A stretch of 64,000 bases of DNA from Simmondsia chinensis (lineage: Eukaryota > Streptophyta > Magnoliopsida > Caryophyllales > Simmondsiaceae): assembly GCA_018398585.1 (NCBI GenBank), contig JAGTTD010000011.1:31988164-32052163 (forward strand), given 5' to 3'. Positions 22,546 to 34,099 of the stretch are shown here, one piece after another. The position numbers were made by a program, and so were the translations under genes. Numbering within the stretch: position 1 is the stretch's first letter; every line of letters starts with the position of its first letter. Under the pieces are notes generated by a model. That model worked only from the letters and a program-made list of their open reading frames with translations, was not told the DNA's origin and did not search any database.

Positions 22546-23821
22546 TTCCAAGCAACACATTTTGATTGAAGAGCGGAGAGGGGGTAATGTTAGGTGAAAG
22601 AGGGATAATGTCAGCAACCAAATGAGTAGTCCAGAGTTCATCCTTTCATCTCGTTCTCTTATAAGAGTCATCCTCATTTATGCGTATGTAACTTACAGAA
22701 GAATCCAGAAAGACAAAAGGGGGGAATAAGGAAGGAAAATATGCAAAGAGAATGACTTCCTTGGAGCAAGGGGATGAAGTGGTGATGATTCCTTTCACTA
22801 TCAGAAAGGAAGCCCAACCAATGGTAACAGAGCATCAAAGTAGGAACATTATTCTTGCACAATTTCGTTTTGATTTCCGCCTTTTCCTTGTTTGGAAATC
22901 ATCATCATTATCTTATCCTTTTTGACTCTCCTCTTTTCTTTTATACTTTTATTGTTGATCTCTTTTTTTCTTCTTGGGGTGATATTCTTCTGATTTGACT
23001 ACGTGAATGTGAAACGGAGATCTATGGATATTTTATTACTTGATTAAGTACAATCGGAATTTGAGCCTATGATCTTTTGCATAAGGGTTTTGATCATTTT
23101 AGTGTTTTATGACTGAACCAAGATGGGATAAAGAGACCCAATAAGGCGTATAAGTAGATTGTAATAGATAGAGTTGTGTCGCCGTGAGAAATTTCATGAA
23201 GATATCTATACGAAGACATGGGGTTAAGATGTGACAGCTAAGGAGTTACTTTGCAATTGGGTCAATGGGTAAAGGTAAAAGAACTATTTATACATACATA
23301 CATATATATATATCTTTTATATGATAGTAAAGGAAACATTAGACATGGTATTAAGAGATAACTTGGTCCAGTGAATCATTATTTGAGGGTTTGAACTAAA
23401 GACTTGGTACTACTCTCTTGATCTTGCTAGCATAGCCTCATTGTAGTCGCATGATTGACAGTTCTGTTGCCTTCATAGTACGTATGAGACAAATTTATCT
23501 AATATTTTTAAAATTTTGGCATTTTTCTTTACATCTTAATCTGAAGTGTAAAGAAAATTGGGATAATAACCCTTAAAAAATTATATATATATTTCAAACA
23601 TTGATCCCTTTTTATCCCTCTCGAACTCTACATAGTCAAAAAGGAGATAAGATGCTTCCATTGTTGTGTTCATTTTTGTTTTCGTCAATGATAAGGTTTT
23701 TTTTGACCACTTACAATGATGATTGGGTCCGTAACAAATCAACGACAATGTAGTCTTGGCATTTTATTCTTTATCAACTTTTTTTTAAACACTGTGGTGA
23801 CACCGTTGGAATTTATAGTAG
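22546..23821. other. Intergenic, no gene recognised
   Basis: AT-rich sequence with a short (TA)n near 23300. ORFs here are short and unsupported. 23340-23410 has weak resemblance to SMART words ('catggtattaagagataacttggtcc'). Confidence 0.4.
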
Positions 23822-23840
23822 TTTATTGTTAGCGCCTCAA

Positions 23841-24070
23841 GGAGGGTACAGACACGACGTCACCGGATCCCATTAGAACTTCGAAGTTAAGTGTGCTTGG
23901 GCGAGAGTAGTACCCGGATGGGTGACCTCCTAGGAAGTCCTCACCCTTAGGTTGGGGGCACTCGGAAACAACCTCTCTTCAGAGGCAATATCCTGAAAGG
24001 GGAAGACTGCGTACATTCGTCCCACCAGACCCTGCTTAGGCGGGAGCCATTGGGACACTGGATATGTTGC
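23841..24070 (+). mobile_element. 5S rRNA-headed SINE with Au tail, copy 2
   Basis: Begins GGAGGGTACAGACACG, runs into CACCGGATCCCATTAGAAC and the 5S control region (GAAGTTAAGTGTGCTTGGGC, GATGGGTGACCTCCTAGGAA), then linker, then Au tail (AGACTGCGTACATTCGTCCC, CAGACCCTGCTTAGGCGGGA) ending GGATATGTTGC. Target-site duplications of 19 bp, TTTATTGTTAGCGCCTCAA (23822-23840) and the same with one change (24071-24089). The target was itself an antisense Au tail. Confidence 0.88.
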
Positions 24071-24190
24071 TTTATTGTTAGTGCCTCAAAGAGTCTTCTA
24101 CCAAGAAAGAATTTTGAGGGTAAGATGTATGCAGCTTTATCCGTTGCCCTTTAGAGACGCTATTGAATGGCCCTCAATCTAAAAAGAAAA
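24071..24190 (-). mobile_element. Au-type SINE tail, the target of copy 2
   Basis: The reverse complement shows the Au tail order ('ggataaagctgcatac', 'cttggtagaagactctttg'). The 5S-headed SINE at 23841-24070 was inserted into its 3' end, so it is older. Confidence 0.5.
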
Positions 24191-24284
24191 GAAGGAAAAA
24201 TATTTATAAAATCTTAAGATGGTAATACTATATTTGTGTAAAACAATATATTATTTATTTTGAATGAAGATAAATGTTAGGGTA

Positions 24285-24378
24285 TAACCTTGAAGGGATA
24301 AGGCTGCGTACATCTCACCTCCCTAGACCCTGTTTATGCGAGAGTCCTTGAGGCACCGGTTATATTGTTGTTGTATTT
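24285..24378 (+). mobile_element. Au-type SINE tail
   Basis: Good match to the Au tail: 'aagggataaggctgcgtac', 'cctccctagaccctgtttat', 'ccttgaggcaccggttatat', then (TTG)n. No head recognisable upstream. Confidence 0.7.
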
Positions 24379-24418
24379 TGAATGAAGATAAAATAGAGAA
24401 ACAAACATACATATGTTA

Positions 24419-24424
<6 letters not shown>

Positions 24425-24487
<63 letters not shown>
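24425..24487. repeat. (TA)n microsatellite
   Basis: About 31 uninterrupted AT/TA dinucleotides. Confidence 0.95.
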
Positions 24488-24491
<4 letters not shown>

Positions 24492-24745
24492 GGTAAGGTC
24501 AGAGCTTTATGACCTTAAGGACACCCTCTCAAGAGAGGGAATCCCAAGGCCTCAGTTCGCAAAATAGAGAGCACGGGAGGGAGCGTATGGTCCCAAAGAG
24601 AAACATACACACTCCCATGACAGATATTTGCTAACTAGTCTGTAGATTTATTTGCCTCTTTGAAGACATGGGTGAAAGAAATCTATTCAAGAGAAGAATT
24701 GATGGTTTGAATATCTTCTACAATGGTTGCAGCAATATATGTCAC
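24488..24745 (-). pseudogene. LINE-derived RNase H (RVT_3-like) fragment
   Basis: The minus strand translates, with stops, to a pattern like IVEDIQTINSS...ISFTHVFKEANKSTD.LA, which matches the C-terminal part of the plant LINE-type RNase H (the ...ISFxHVxREAN...D.LA motif). In-frame stops show it is a relic. Two more relics of the same domain on the same strand lie at 28350-28750 and 30730-31155. Confidence 0.6.
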
Positions 24746-25424
24746 TTTTGTTGAGTTTTTCCAACACGTGCATTATTTTTGTGTTTTTAATAAATTATCG
24801 TGTAATTAAGAATATGGATTTATAATTAATGTATTATCAGTAATAAATTGCTTTTATAATTAAGAGTTTTTCCAACTGAACCTCGGGTTATTGGACCCTT
24901 CGTCCTCCTTATCCATCGTGCGTTGTGTTCTCTATGTTGGAATTTGATAAATTTTGTACCAAAAATGTTGATCTAATACATGAATACGAAAATATATGTG
25001 AGCTAATGCCAATGTTTTTATCAAAAATTCAACGAATTGTAATAAAATATTCTCCAGTTGTTAATGTAGATCATCTAAAAATTATTATTTTTATGTGGCA
25101 TTTTCGCATTCTTGGGCAAAAATTATTAAATTATAATGAAGATATCAATACATTGTAGAAGTCTTATTCTATTCTAGCATTTTCTAACTAAAATCTATCG
25201 AATTTTTAACAAAATGGTACTTTATTGATAAAATTTGAAAATTTCAGTGTACCTCAATGATAAAATGTCTAAAATTTAAGGTACCTCATTGTATATATTA
25301 AAATGTCAGAGTACCAAAGTGACAAATGCTCAAATATCGGGATACTTAAGTGATAATTTTTCTTAATCTTCTTACAAATTATGATAAAGATAGTCAAGCA
25401 GTAAAAATAAAAATTTAATCCAAC
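24746..25424. repeat. AT-rich spacer with a 'gtacctcaatgataaaat' repeat
   Basis: 25180-25370 carries repeated words of the type 'ggtacctcatt', 'gtacctcaatgataaaatg' and 'gatacttaagtgataat'. Similar words appear at 31780-31990, 32280-32700 and 39400-39450, so a dispersed repeat is likely. No gene is seen. Confidence 0.4.
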
Positions 25425-25550
25425 AACAACAAATTCAGTGTCACAGGGGTTCCCGCCAATGCAGAGTCTGAGGGGGTAAAATGTGCGCAGCCTTATCCTT
25501 TAAGGTGCTACCCTAAAGAGAGGTAGTGTCCAACGACCCTCAATCTAAAA
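25425..25550 (-). mobile_element. Au-type SINE tail
   Basis: Starts with (CAA)n, then 'gtgtcacaggggttcccgcc', 'gcagagtctgag' and 'tgtgcgcagccttatcc', the reverse complement of an Au tail, followed by a linker like that of the 5S-headed copies ('agagaggtagtgtccaa'). Confidence 0.65.
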
Positions 25551-25942
25551 AGTATAAAACTAATAACATAAAAAGAGTATAAAGCAGTAATAAGTAATAA
25601 AGTAATAAAAAAAAAAATAGGGGAGGAGTGCTGACAAGGACAGTGAGTGAGTGGAGCCCTGCCTGCCTGAATTGCATGGGATCACGCGCTTCTTCCTCCC
25701 TCCCTCTTTCTCTTTAAGTAATGCACAGTCTGCGGCTTCAGCTCTTGTCCCTTTCTCATTTCTTCGTTTAGCCTTTCAAGTACTATACTCACTAATATGC
25801 TCTATTGTGTTTTATTTTATATTTGCATTATGCGAGGCGTTTTAGAAATGAAGTTAATTTAAACCCGTGTCCGTTGGGTTATAGTCCTATAAAATTCGCA
25901 TATCCACTATAGGACGTGACTTAGATTCGTAAGTTTATCAGT

Positions 25943-26420
25943 AATTTTTTTTCGATAAGTGGCGAAAACGCCTTATAGGACACGGCGTTCCAAAAAAGGA
26001 ATCCGACCCACCAAGCAGTGGCTGTAATATGGGTACAAAATTCTAGATCAAAACGGGAAAAAAAAACACTATAGACAATACAGAAAACTGGGACAACATC
26101 ACACGAACATGAGAGGACCAGAAACTAGCAAGGCACTAGTGGGATCCGAAGCAGAGACACACACAGCCTCACCTCCCAACAACGAGCAACAACCTCAAAA
26201 GGGTGGAAAACAGGAGAGGAAATTCCCCCCTCCCCCGCATTGCTAGCAAGGTACCAGGCATGAGACTGGACAGGAAGGATACCGAGCCAACAACACAAGA
26301 AAGGGGAAGGAAAATCCAGATTGGGGGGATGAAGAGGTTAGGAAGCCTCTTGAGGAATTACATTGTCAGTGACACAGAGGTGTAGCAGGTGGTTCACATC
26401 AACGAAAACACAACCGGACC
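25943..26420 (-). mobile_element. LINE 3' end (antisense)
   Basis: Starts with poly-T then 'cgataagtggcgaaaacgcc', the antisense of the ...TTATCG-poly-A LINE ending seen repeatedly here. The following 400 bp is A/C/G-rich, as expected of an antisense LINE 3' UTR. The small ORF 26203-26385 is not supported. Confidence 0.45.
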
Positions 26421-26907
26421 CTACTAGACTAGTCCTAAGGTTGAAATTGTTTCAGAATTTCTATTCGGAAAATTAGGATGTTATTTTCTTGTTTAGTTTT
26501 TGCATTGTTTTGATTATGGGTTTTCGGTTGCTCAGTACTTGGACAAGATCCGGTTTTCGATTTGGGTTCAGGTTGTATTTTAGGGCTCGAATTCACAACA
26601 CGCCCTATTTATTAAGTGGATTAGGAATTTTCAGCTCTTATCTAACCTAATTGTTAAATGTGTTATAAGTTGCGGAATACCCATTTAAATATATTAGTAT
26701 TTTTTTTATTAAATGCTAGTTTGTCAACTTAAAAATATGTCAATAATATGGTTCATGGTCGGTACTATTAGCATATTTATTATATTTAAGATAAACTATC
26801 AAATTAATATTATTAAATATACTAATGTTATATATATATAATATTAGTATATCACTCAAATATCTAACATAACTATATTTGTCCAAAATAGGTTAAACCG
26901 GTCAAAT

Positions 26908-27897
26908 AGGGCTCATTTACTAGGCACTAATGCACCGGATCCCATTAGAACTCTGAAGTTAAGCGTGCTTGGACGAGAGTAGTATACGGATTTATTTATT
27001 TATTTATTTTTTTTGATAATTCATAAGCAGAGCTCAGTACAAAAGACGGCAGCTTAAAAAGGCTCCAAAAGGCACAAAAGAAATACAAAGGAACACGTCC
27101 AAGCATAATTGATCCCCCAAACCATAAGAAGACAAACAACCCGCATCCCCCGAAAACCCTGAGTCTACCTCTAGACTTTATGGAGACCAATCGGACAGGC
27201 AAGCTACGTTACACGTGACTTCTGAAGAAGAGTTGGAAAGCTCTGACACCACGCTTTAACCCAAAACCTCACTCTTAACTCTTATAGACCATATTACATC
27301 TTCCAGTCTCCAATCCCCACCTTGAAAGACGATTTTGTTCCTTGTATACCAAACTTCCCAAATGACTACAAAGAATAATGACATCCAAGCCTTTCTTTGG
27401 AATTTGCGACCAACTGCAAAAGACGACCATTGAAAGAAGTGATCCTTTACATTGGCAGGCAACGCTGATGAGAGTCCCCACCATTTCAAACATGAGCACC
27501 ATACTTTCCATGATTCTTTGCAGTTCAAGAACAGATAGTCTACAGATTCCTCAGAGTCCCCGCACAAGGGGCACCATTTATGCTGTTCACTTATGATGCC
27601 TATTCTCCAGAGTCTTTGTTGTGTGTTCATTTTCCTAAGTAGTGCCATTCATACTAGTAATTCAACCTTTGGAGGAGCTAGACCTTTCCATGCTCCACAA
27701 ACGAGATGATCCACTGAAATCTTTGTCAATAATGTACGGGATACACCTTGAGTGAAAGACTTGGTAGTATAAGGTTGGAGGTCCTCGAAAATAGCCTCTC
27801 GGCGGAGTTACACTATGAAGGGGTAAGGCTGCGTACATCCATCCCCTGCAGACCCGCTTAGGCGAAGGCGCTGGGTCTGTTGTTGTTGTTATTGTTG
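26908..27897 (+). mobile_element. 5S rRNA-headed SINE with Au tail, copy 3, split by a LINE
   Basis: Head at 26908-26992 (AGGGCTCATTTACTAGGCAC, TAATGCACCGGATCCCATTA, GAAGTTAAGCGTGCTTGGAC) is the copy whose 5' end is closest to genuine 5S rRNA. The Au tail is at 27772-27897 (AAGGCTGCGTACATCCATCC, TTGTTGTTGTT end). Target-site duplications of 19 bp with one mismatch: TAGGTTAAACCGGTCAAAT (26889-26907) and TAGGTTAAACCGGTAAAAT (27898-27916). About 35 bp of the SINE is missing at the LINE junction. Confidence 0.85.
26993..27771 (-). mobile_element. 5'-truncated LINE with RT zinc-binding domain (zf-RVT)
   Basis: On the minus strand the ORF region 27256 to about 27760 translates to the plant LINE ORF2 C-terminus: SVDHLVCGAWKGLAPPKVE, MNTQQRLWRIGII, KWCPLCGDSEESVDYLFLNC, and KAWMSLFFVVIWEVWYTRNK. 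The Cys/His zinc-binding motif is intact, but one in-frame TGA precedes MALLRK. The 3' UTR runs to a (TAAA)n tail at 26993-27014. It interrupts a 5S-headed SINE, either with loss of target DNA or with an 8-bp duplication GTAGTATA. Confidence 0.8.
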
Positions 27898-28349
27898 TAG
27901 GTTAAACCGGTAAAATCCACATTAATTAAATCCAATTACCTAAATGGGTTGAATAGGTCAACCCAAATTCAACAAGGCTTCAAAACTTCGACAAAAACCC
28001 ACTATCTTTGTGTTCATGTTCGTGTCCAATTATTGTATTGTGTTAGATTTTCGTAGCCCTAGTACATACACACTAATTTTTCCTGTGCCGCACAGGGCGA
28101 TGTTTTACATTTTAAATAATTTGTAATTAACATATTATCATTATTTGAAGCGGAAAATGAAGTTTCTCGTGTTATACCTTAATGTAAATTATAAAAGTCC
28201 CTTAAAAGAATCTTAGCCAAACCAACCCGAATACAGCTTAACCAAATCAAATAATGGTTAACTCTCTCACGTTTTGCAATGAGAAGAAAAAGGACAAGTA
28301 AATCAATGGTGGCCCAAGCAAGTACTGCCGGCGGTGCCCCTATGTGAAC

Positions 28350-28750
28350 AATCACTATCGAACATTATCATCCTTGTGCCTTAAAGAATCTCTCACTTCA
28401 AGGATCATATAATTGCCTTTGTAAGAGAGGAAATTCTAAAGTCTCAGCCCGAGAAATATAAAGAAAGGCTCGAGAAGGAGCATAATCCCAAATAGAGACA
28501 CCCAAGCCCTCATGACCAGTATTGACTAACCAATCCGTTGATCAATTCGCTTCCCTAAAGACACGATTGAAGGAAATAGTGTCTACTGAGGAACTGAGGG
28601 TGCGAATATCTTCCACAATAGTCATAATATTGGCCGGAATCGAATACATGCCCTTAAGAGCCTCGACGACAGCTTCATTGTCACCTTTTTATAATAATCC
28701 TACTTGCATGAACCAAAGTGAGGATTTTGCTCCAAATAATCTCCAATGAT
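28350..28750 (-). pseudogene. LINE-derived RNase H (RVT_3-like) fragment
   Basis: The minus strand reads ILFGAKSSLWFMQVG, then a stop, then KGDNEAVVEALKGMYSIPAN, IMTIVEDIRTLSSVDTISFN and RVFREANQLINGL: the plant LINE RNase H pattern (E/GD..AVV.AL, I..DI..L, ISF..V.REAN). At least two stops interrupt it. Confidence 0.6.
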
Positions 28751-29940
28751 TAATGCTATTATATCATTGATTTGATCTTAGTGTATTATTTTAAGTATGT
28801 AAATGTTACGATAAGATGATAACTAATTAAAACAAATACAATAATACAATAATGTGGGTTCTATGGTTATATATAATTACCCATTTGAGACGAATTGATT
28901 ACTTTTGTACAATTCAAACAAAGGAGGAGGAATTCTTCAAAGAACACATTATGGTTCCCGTTGCTAAAAACATTATATTGGGTGGTTCATCAGCAGATAG
29001 GATAGATGAAAAAGTAAATATCGACTATTGTGCTAATATTAAATACTTGTGGGCCTTTGCCTAGGTAAACGATTTTGGCAAGTACAATATGCCTTTGTGT
29101 AATTTTCTCCCGAGCAGAATGACTCTATGAACTTATGCCCCAAACATCTGGCCACACATGAGAAGTAAGCTACTAACCTTTATACCTTCAGCCATTAAAT
29201 ACTGAATTCCTGATCTCAAGTCCCGAATACCAGATAAACTATGAAAACTACCTCAAGCTTATAAATACCTCCTACCTCACCAAAACGAATCATCATAACA
29301 CGCATCGCGACTTCCTTTTAGATTTTCTTAAGAATGGCACTCTTTTTATGATTTTGAGTTTAACTTTACTTATCCTGCAAACCTATCTAAAAGCACCACT
29401 GGACCATACATTTTTGTTTTTATTCTAAAGTATTGCTTCCACATGAGATGGGAAATCTTAAACAATTATCGCTCTCATTTTGGCATCTTTTTTCGCATTT
29501 TTGTTTTTTGAAATTAAAAATCAAAATGTTAGAAATGAATTTTTTGTATGTTCTATTTTTGTAGCTTTTGTTAAAAAATTTTTTAAAATTGATGACATAA
29601 AACCAAAAACATAATTTTGACCAAAAAAACCGAAAACATAAACATTGAATTTATAAACAATAACAAAGATGCTAAATTCAAGTTTAGGCAAGTGGAAATG
29701 AAATTTTTTGATCAACAAAATCAAGACTTTAGCTAGTCGTTTCTCTAATGTACAATTTTTTTTTTTTTGAGAATCTAATTTTAAATCAGACCATTTTGTA
29801 AAGAAAGGTGCTTCGAAAATGCATTTTCTTATTGCCTAACTTTGATTATAGTGCATCTCATTAATTAGTGCTCTCCTTTTCATATTTCTTTCATTTATCT
29901 GATTCCGTTGTATACTATATTGGTAAAGTACCACCTTGAA
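28751..29940. other. Intergenic, no gene recognised
   Basis: AT-rich sequence. ORFs at 28852-29064 and 29521-29724 show no recognisable domain. Confidence 0.45.
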
Positions 29941-30350
29941 TTAGGGCTGACAATTGTGTTGTATTCGTGTTCATGTTACGTGAGGGGTTTTAGAAATGGA
30001 GTTAAGTTGAACTCAACCCGTTTATTCGTGTTCATGACAAAATTATTATTGTTAAAATAAACTATCAAATTAATATTACTGAATATAGTTTAAATTATCA
30101 TACGTGGGATAGACTACCAAAAACCTATATGTAATTACAATAGTATTTTACTCAAAACCCCCTAACATACCTATACAAACGGGTCAAGCGTGTCAAAAAC
30201 GGAATAAACGGGTCAAATCTAAATTAAACCCAATTCCCTAAATGGGTTAAACGAATCAACCCAAGTCCAACCCAACTTCAAAAATCCTAACCAAAACCCG
30301 CTAACTTCGTGTCGAGACACTCGTGCCATGTTAGATTTTGTCAGGCCTAA
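29941..30350. mobile_element. Non-autonomous DNA element, 410 bp
   Basis: Terminal inverted repeats TTAGGGCTGACAA and TTGTCAGGCCTAA (12 of 13 match). Interior of repeated 'cgtgttcatg', 'aaacgggtcaa' and 'aacccgctaac' words, with no coding. No clean target-site duplication found. A second, heavily nested copy spans about 25800-28066. Confidence 0.55.
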
Positions 30351-30389
30351 CCCTAAACCACCATCTTATAATAATAAAGAAAAGAGGTC

Positions 30390-30495
30390 TACCTTAAATA
30401 CTTGTGCTTTGTTTTTTTGGTCTTTACATTATTATTTTCGGGGACACTACTTCCTATATTTCGAGCTTTACCCGCTATTTATCGAAACAAAAAGG
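30390..30495 (+). mobile_element. LINE 3' tail
   Basis: T-rich stretch ending 'gagctttacccgctatttatcgaaacaaaaagg', the recurrent LINE ending. The overlapping ORFs are not supported. Confidence 0.4.
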
Positions 30496-30729
30496 TGCCG
30501 CCCAAAGTAACAAAAAAGAAGCATGTGAAGGGGGGGAAATTATTAGAAAGTGCTCGCATGCAGCACGCACACAAACTTATGATACTTGTGATCATATCAT
30601 ACATCCCCTTCTCTCCAATCATTTGCCATCACTTCTCTAAATTATATATATATATATGTATTTTAATAGGTAAAAACAACGCTAAGACACCTATCAGAGT
30701 TACGATATCATAACGCTTCAGATTGAGTG

Positions 30730-31155
30730 ATTTTACTAAAGTCTTGACATAAATCAGCCATCCGGGAGTTCCCGAACTTCAACCTTAGACAACAATAACA
30801 ACCACTTTATCTACTGCTTTATTTCCTTTCTTGAAAATATGTGTAATCTTAAAATCTTTGTACTTACTCAAAAGGCTCTAAATATCTTCCACTGTGATTC
30901 TAATCTGCATTGGGCGGCGAAAATTCTCTATTTATTGCACTGATTACCATAAGGTATCTTCCTCAATCTCTATGTGGTTGAACTCAAGGGAAAAACAATG
31001 AAAGATCTCATTTCTAGTAGCAATGCCTTCTGCCATTAAGATTGAGGCATTACCTATACTTTCCCATTTGTAGCCGAGGACTTTGCCAAAATGACCATAG
31101 ACGGCATTGAAGCCGATGTCGCTGTTGGATTTACTCATAAGAAAAAGAAGCATTG
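30730..31155 (-). pseudogene. LINE-derived RNase H (RVT_3-like) fragment
   Basis: The minus strand reads GNASILMAEGIATRNEI, FHCFSLEFNHIEIEEDTLW and, after stops and shifts, FKITHIFKKGNKAVDK: the RNase H order A.AEA.A...G......I.VE.D...V..I and the HV.R..N..AD signature. Stops show decay. Confidence 0.55.
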
Positions 31156-31977
31156 CAAGAAGAAGCTACTTGGTCTGATCCTGATAGAAGTAGTAGCTAT
31201 GACCGTCGAAATCTCAGGATGTTGAGATTTGTGTCTCGTCTGGAGTATGGTGGTTTACATTCCTCACGCGGGATTGTGGTTTCCGTAGTATATACGGACA
31301 TGGTGTTTTTAGATTGTCTGGGTCTACTTTGAGGTGGTCCAAGTAATATTAAAGGCCTACTTGGTCATTGACACTCACGTCATGTTTAAAGGGTTTATGT
31401 CAAGAACGGTGTGTGTTAAATACTCTCATAACTTTTGTATTTGGTACATACATTTACATATTTCATCTTATATTTTATCATGTATTTTATTTGTAGTTAC
31501 CCAGCTTTTAGCATTTTGGCATATTCCAAGCATCTTTACTTGGACCATCATCCTACCATTTGGTGTTCATGGGTTGGGTAATACCCAAAACCCACCCAAC
31601 TCACATCAATTGGGTTAGGTTGGGTTGGGTGTATTTTCAACATTGGGTTTAGTGGGTCTAATGTGCTTTGTACCCATGGGTATCGGGTATGGTTCCGGGT
31701 TTCCAATGGGTCGGCATTCGTTATCTTTGAACATTTCCAAATGAGCCTAAATCAAGATTAAATGAGCCTAAATGAGGCGAGAATATCTTGATATTTTAAG
31801 ATTTTTGACTATTTATTTTTTAAGTACTGAGACATTTTAATATATAAGTGAGATACTATGATGTTTGACTATTACTTAGATATCCTGATGTTTCAATATA
31901 AGTAGGATAACTTGAGGTTATACTATTTATTTCTTAAGTACCTAACGTTTCAATGTATAAGTGGGTTACCTGAAATT
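31156..31977. other. Intergenic, repeat-like
   Basis: 31560-31720 is a run of 'gggttgggt' and 'cccaaaaccc' words typical of decayed non-autonomous elements. 31780-31977 belongs to the 'gatacctgatgtttcaatataagt' repeat. No gene. Confidence 0.4.
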
Positions 31978-32269
31978 TGACTATTTATCATTGTCCCAAA
32001 AGCTTAAACTTATGGGTGAAGGCCCAGGAATAGTTTTATACTCTTAACATGCCCCCTCAAATGAATGCCGATTGGGCTTGAAACGTGGATACCATAAGGC
32101 CCACTTCATACCTTATGCTTAATTTAGGTTAATATTGAAAGTGAGAGTTGTTGGAATTCCAACTTGTGACCTCTTAGTCAACAAGCTCTGATATTATGTC
32201 AAGGAACTATCTTTTCCAAAAGCTTAAGCTTATGGGTGAAGATCTAAGAATAGTTTTATACTCTTAACA
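31978..32269 (-). mobile_element. SMART-type mini LTR retrotransposon
   Basis: Right LTR 32197-32269 (TGTCAAGG...CTCTTAACA, 73 bp), left LTR about 31978-32049 with a decayed first part. Primer-like GCTCTGATATTA precedes the right LTR. The interior matches 50402-50689. Confidence 0.75.
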
Positions 32270-33000
32270 AAAACTTCTATCAATTAGGTACTTGGATATT
32301 TTAAAATTTTATCGATCCGATATCCTTATTCCAAAATTTGATAGATTTTTATTGAAAAATGTTAAATTAGAATATGACTCCGACAATATATAAGTATCTT
32401 AATTACAACTTCGTTATTTTGGCAAAAGGTGTTGACACGACATATGATTTCAACAATATATGTAAATAATTTACACGAAATTTGGTAAATATTTTATTAT
32501 AATTCGTTAAATTTTTGTCAAAAATATTGATATAACTTTTATATATTGTATATGCATAAAATTGGTTAGATTTCTAAAATATTTCATCAAATTCCAACAT
32601 AGGATACCTATGTGATAAAATATTTAAACTTAGGCTACTTCAATTGTATATAATTGAAATAGGGTATGTAGATAATAAATATTAGAATCTCAGGATACCT
32701 AAATGATTATATGTGTATACACGCATGCAGATGATCTAAAATAGATAATCCTAACATATTATCATCCAGATCAAAAATTGATGGTTGTATCCCCTTCTTG
32801 GCTTTATAATTGATTATTTACATTAAACTCAAATTAGAATTAGTTAGAACCGAAACTTAGATGAATGTTTAAATTTTAATCAAATTGACCCGACTCATCC
32901 CAACCCATCCCGTCCCAACCCAAAATCATCATCCTACCATTTGGTGGGTAAGGGTTGGGTACGAGTCAAATATTTGATGGGTAATGTTGCTTCTATTGGG
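32270..33000. other. AT-rich spacer
   Basis: Contains further 'gatacctatgtgataaaat'-type repeat words and 'cccaacccatcccgtccc' low complexity. No gene seen. Confidence 0.4.
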
Positions 33001-33029
33001 AAAAATTCACATATCGAGCACAACGGAAG

Positions 33030-33830
33030 CGAAAAACAACGGAAGCGAAAAACAACAAAAATGAACACACGATATTTTTACGTGAAAATCCACTCTCAAC
33101 TAGAGGGTAAAACCACGGGACCCAAAGGGGTACCAAATCCACTATGAAATTTAGGAATTACAATCTCCAATCATAACCCCCAAAATCCCATATTACAATC
33201 ATCATATACACATGTGACTATTGTATGGTAAGTCACCAATCCTCTCCCAATGTAGCTTTGAACGGCAAGCCACCAGCCCTCGAATCAATGTAGCTTTGTA
33301 CGGCAAGCCACCAACGCTCCACAATGTAGCTTTGGACAGAGGAAGCTCCAAAAACTCTCTTCAACACTCTCAATCAAGACATCCGAGTATGACTATCTTC
33401 ATACTCGGGGTGCACCACTCTCACATGTCACATGAACATGACTTTCTTCATGTTCGGGTAAACCCACTTAACATCAAAACCTCACAAACACTCACATACA
33501 TTTTTTATTCATTTACTTCCCCTACCCGGGTGCCCCTGGGCACCCCTTTACAACATCCAACTATTCTCTACATTTTTCTCTCTATCTTTTTTTCTCTCTA
33601 CTCAACTCTACACTCCACAACACATCATTTTATAACAAAAGACACCAAGACAATAGATGACTCAAGACATACTAGTTTACTTGTAAAAGTAAACTTCCCA
33701 ACTTATACCTATACTTATACCCTAAAACTTATACAAGTGAACTTTTTATTTTTCTTTTTCTTCTTTTCTTCTCATTTTACATATAATTAATTTTAAAATA
33801 AAAAAAATATACCTAACAGCTTCTTGACCC
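33030..33830. repeat. Unclassified repeat region with short tandem units
   Basis: Three imperfect units of about 37 bp sharing 'aatgtagctttg.acggcaag' lie at 33248-33350, after 'acgtgaaaatccactctcaac' and 'gggtaaaaccacggg'. The longest open frame (33221-33790) has repeated and low-complexity composition, no domain and no splice context, so it is treated as part of a repeat rather than a gene. Confidence 0.35.
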
Positions 33831-34099
33831 AACCCACCCAAATCCAACTCCCGTGTACCCCCAATATTTAGACATTTACTCTTCCTTTTGGCCTCCCATA
33901 GTTACCGGTCCTTAATGGCTTTTAGAGTGTCATTTACTAGCTTTTAGTTACTTTTCTCTTGTAATTATTGGTAGGCTTTTCATGTATTAGGCTACTTATT
34001 TTTCTCGTATTTTTCTCTTCCTATAATAACGCTTGCAAGAATGAGTGAAATTATCAATCAAATACATTCTCTCTTATAAGTACTTTTGTTAACTTGATC

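Larger units (their letters stand above)
25800..28066. mobile_element. Non-autonomous element of the 29941-30350 family, broken by nested insertions
   Basis: The left part ('gcgaggcgttttagaaatg', 'gttaatttaaacccgt'), middle ('gataaactatcaaattaata') and right end ('tgtgttagattttcgtagcc') all match the intact element at 29941-30350. In between lie a LINE 3' end (25943-about 26420) and a 5S-headed SINE that itself contains a LINE. Boundaries approximate. Confidence 0.45.

Noticed and set aside
23855..23960. Functional 5S rRNA gene
   Set aside because: The 5S body lacks an exact 5' end, has changes in conserved positions, has no T-run terminator at the 3' end, and is fused to a SINE tail with target-site duplications.
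33221..33790. 189-aa open frame as a gene
   Set aside because: Composition is repeat-like (short tandem units, T/C-rich end), there is no domain, and it lies in transposon-rich sequence.
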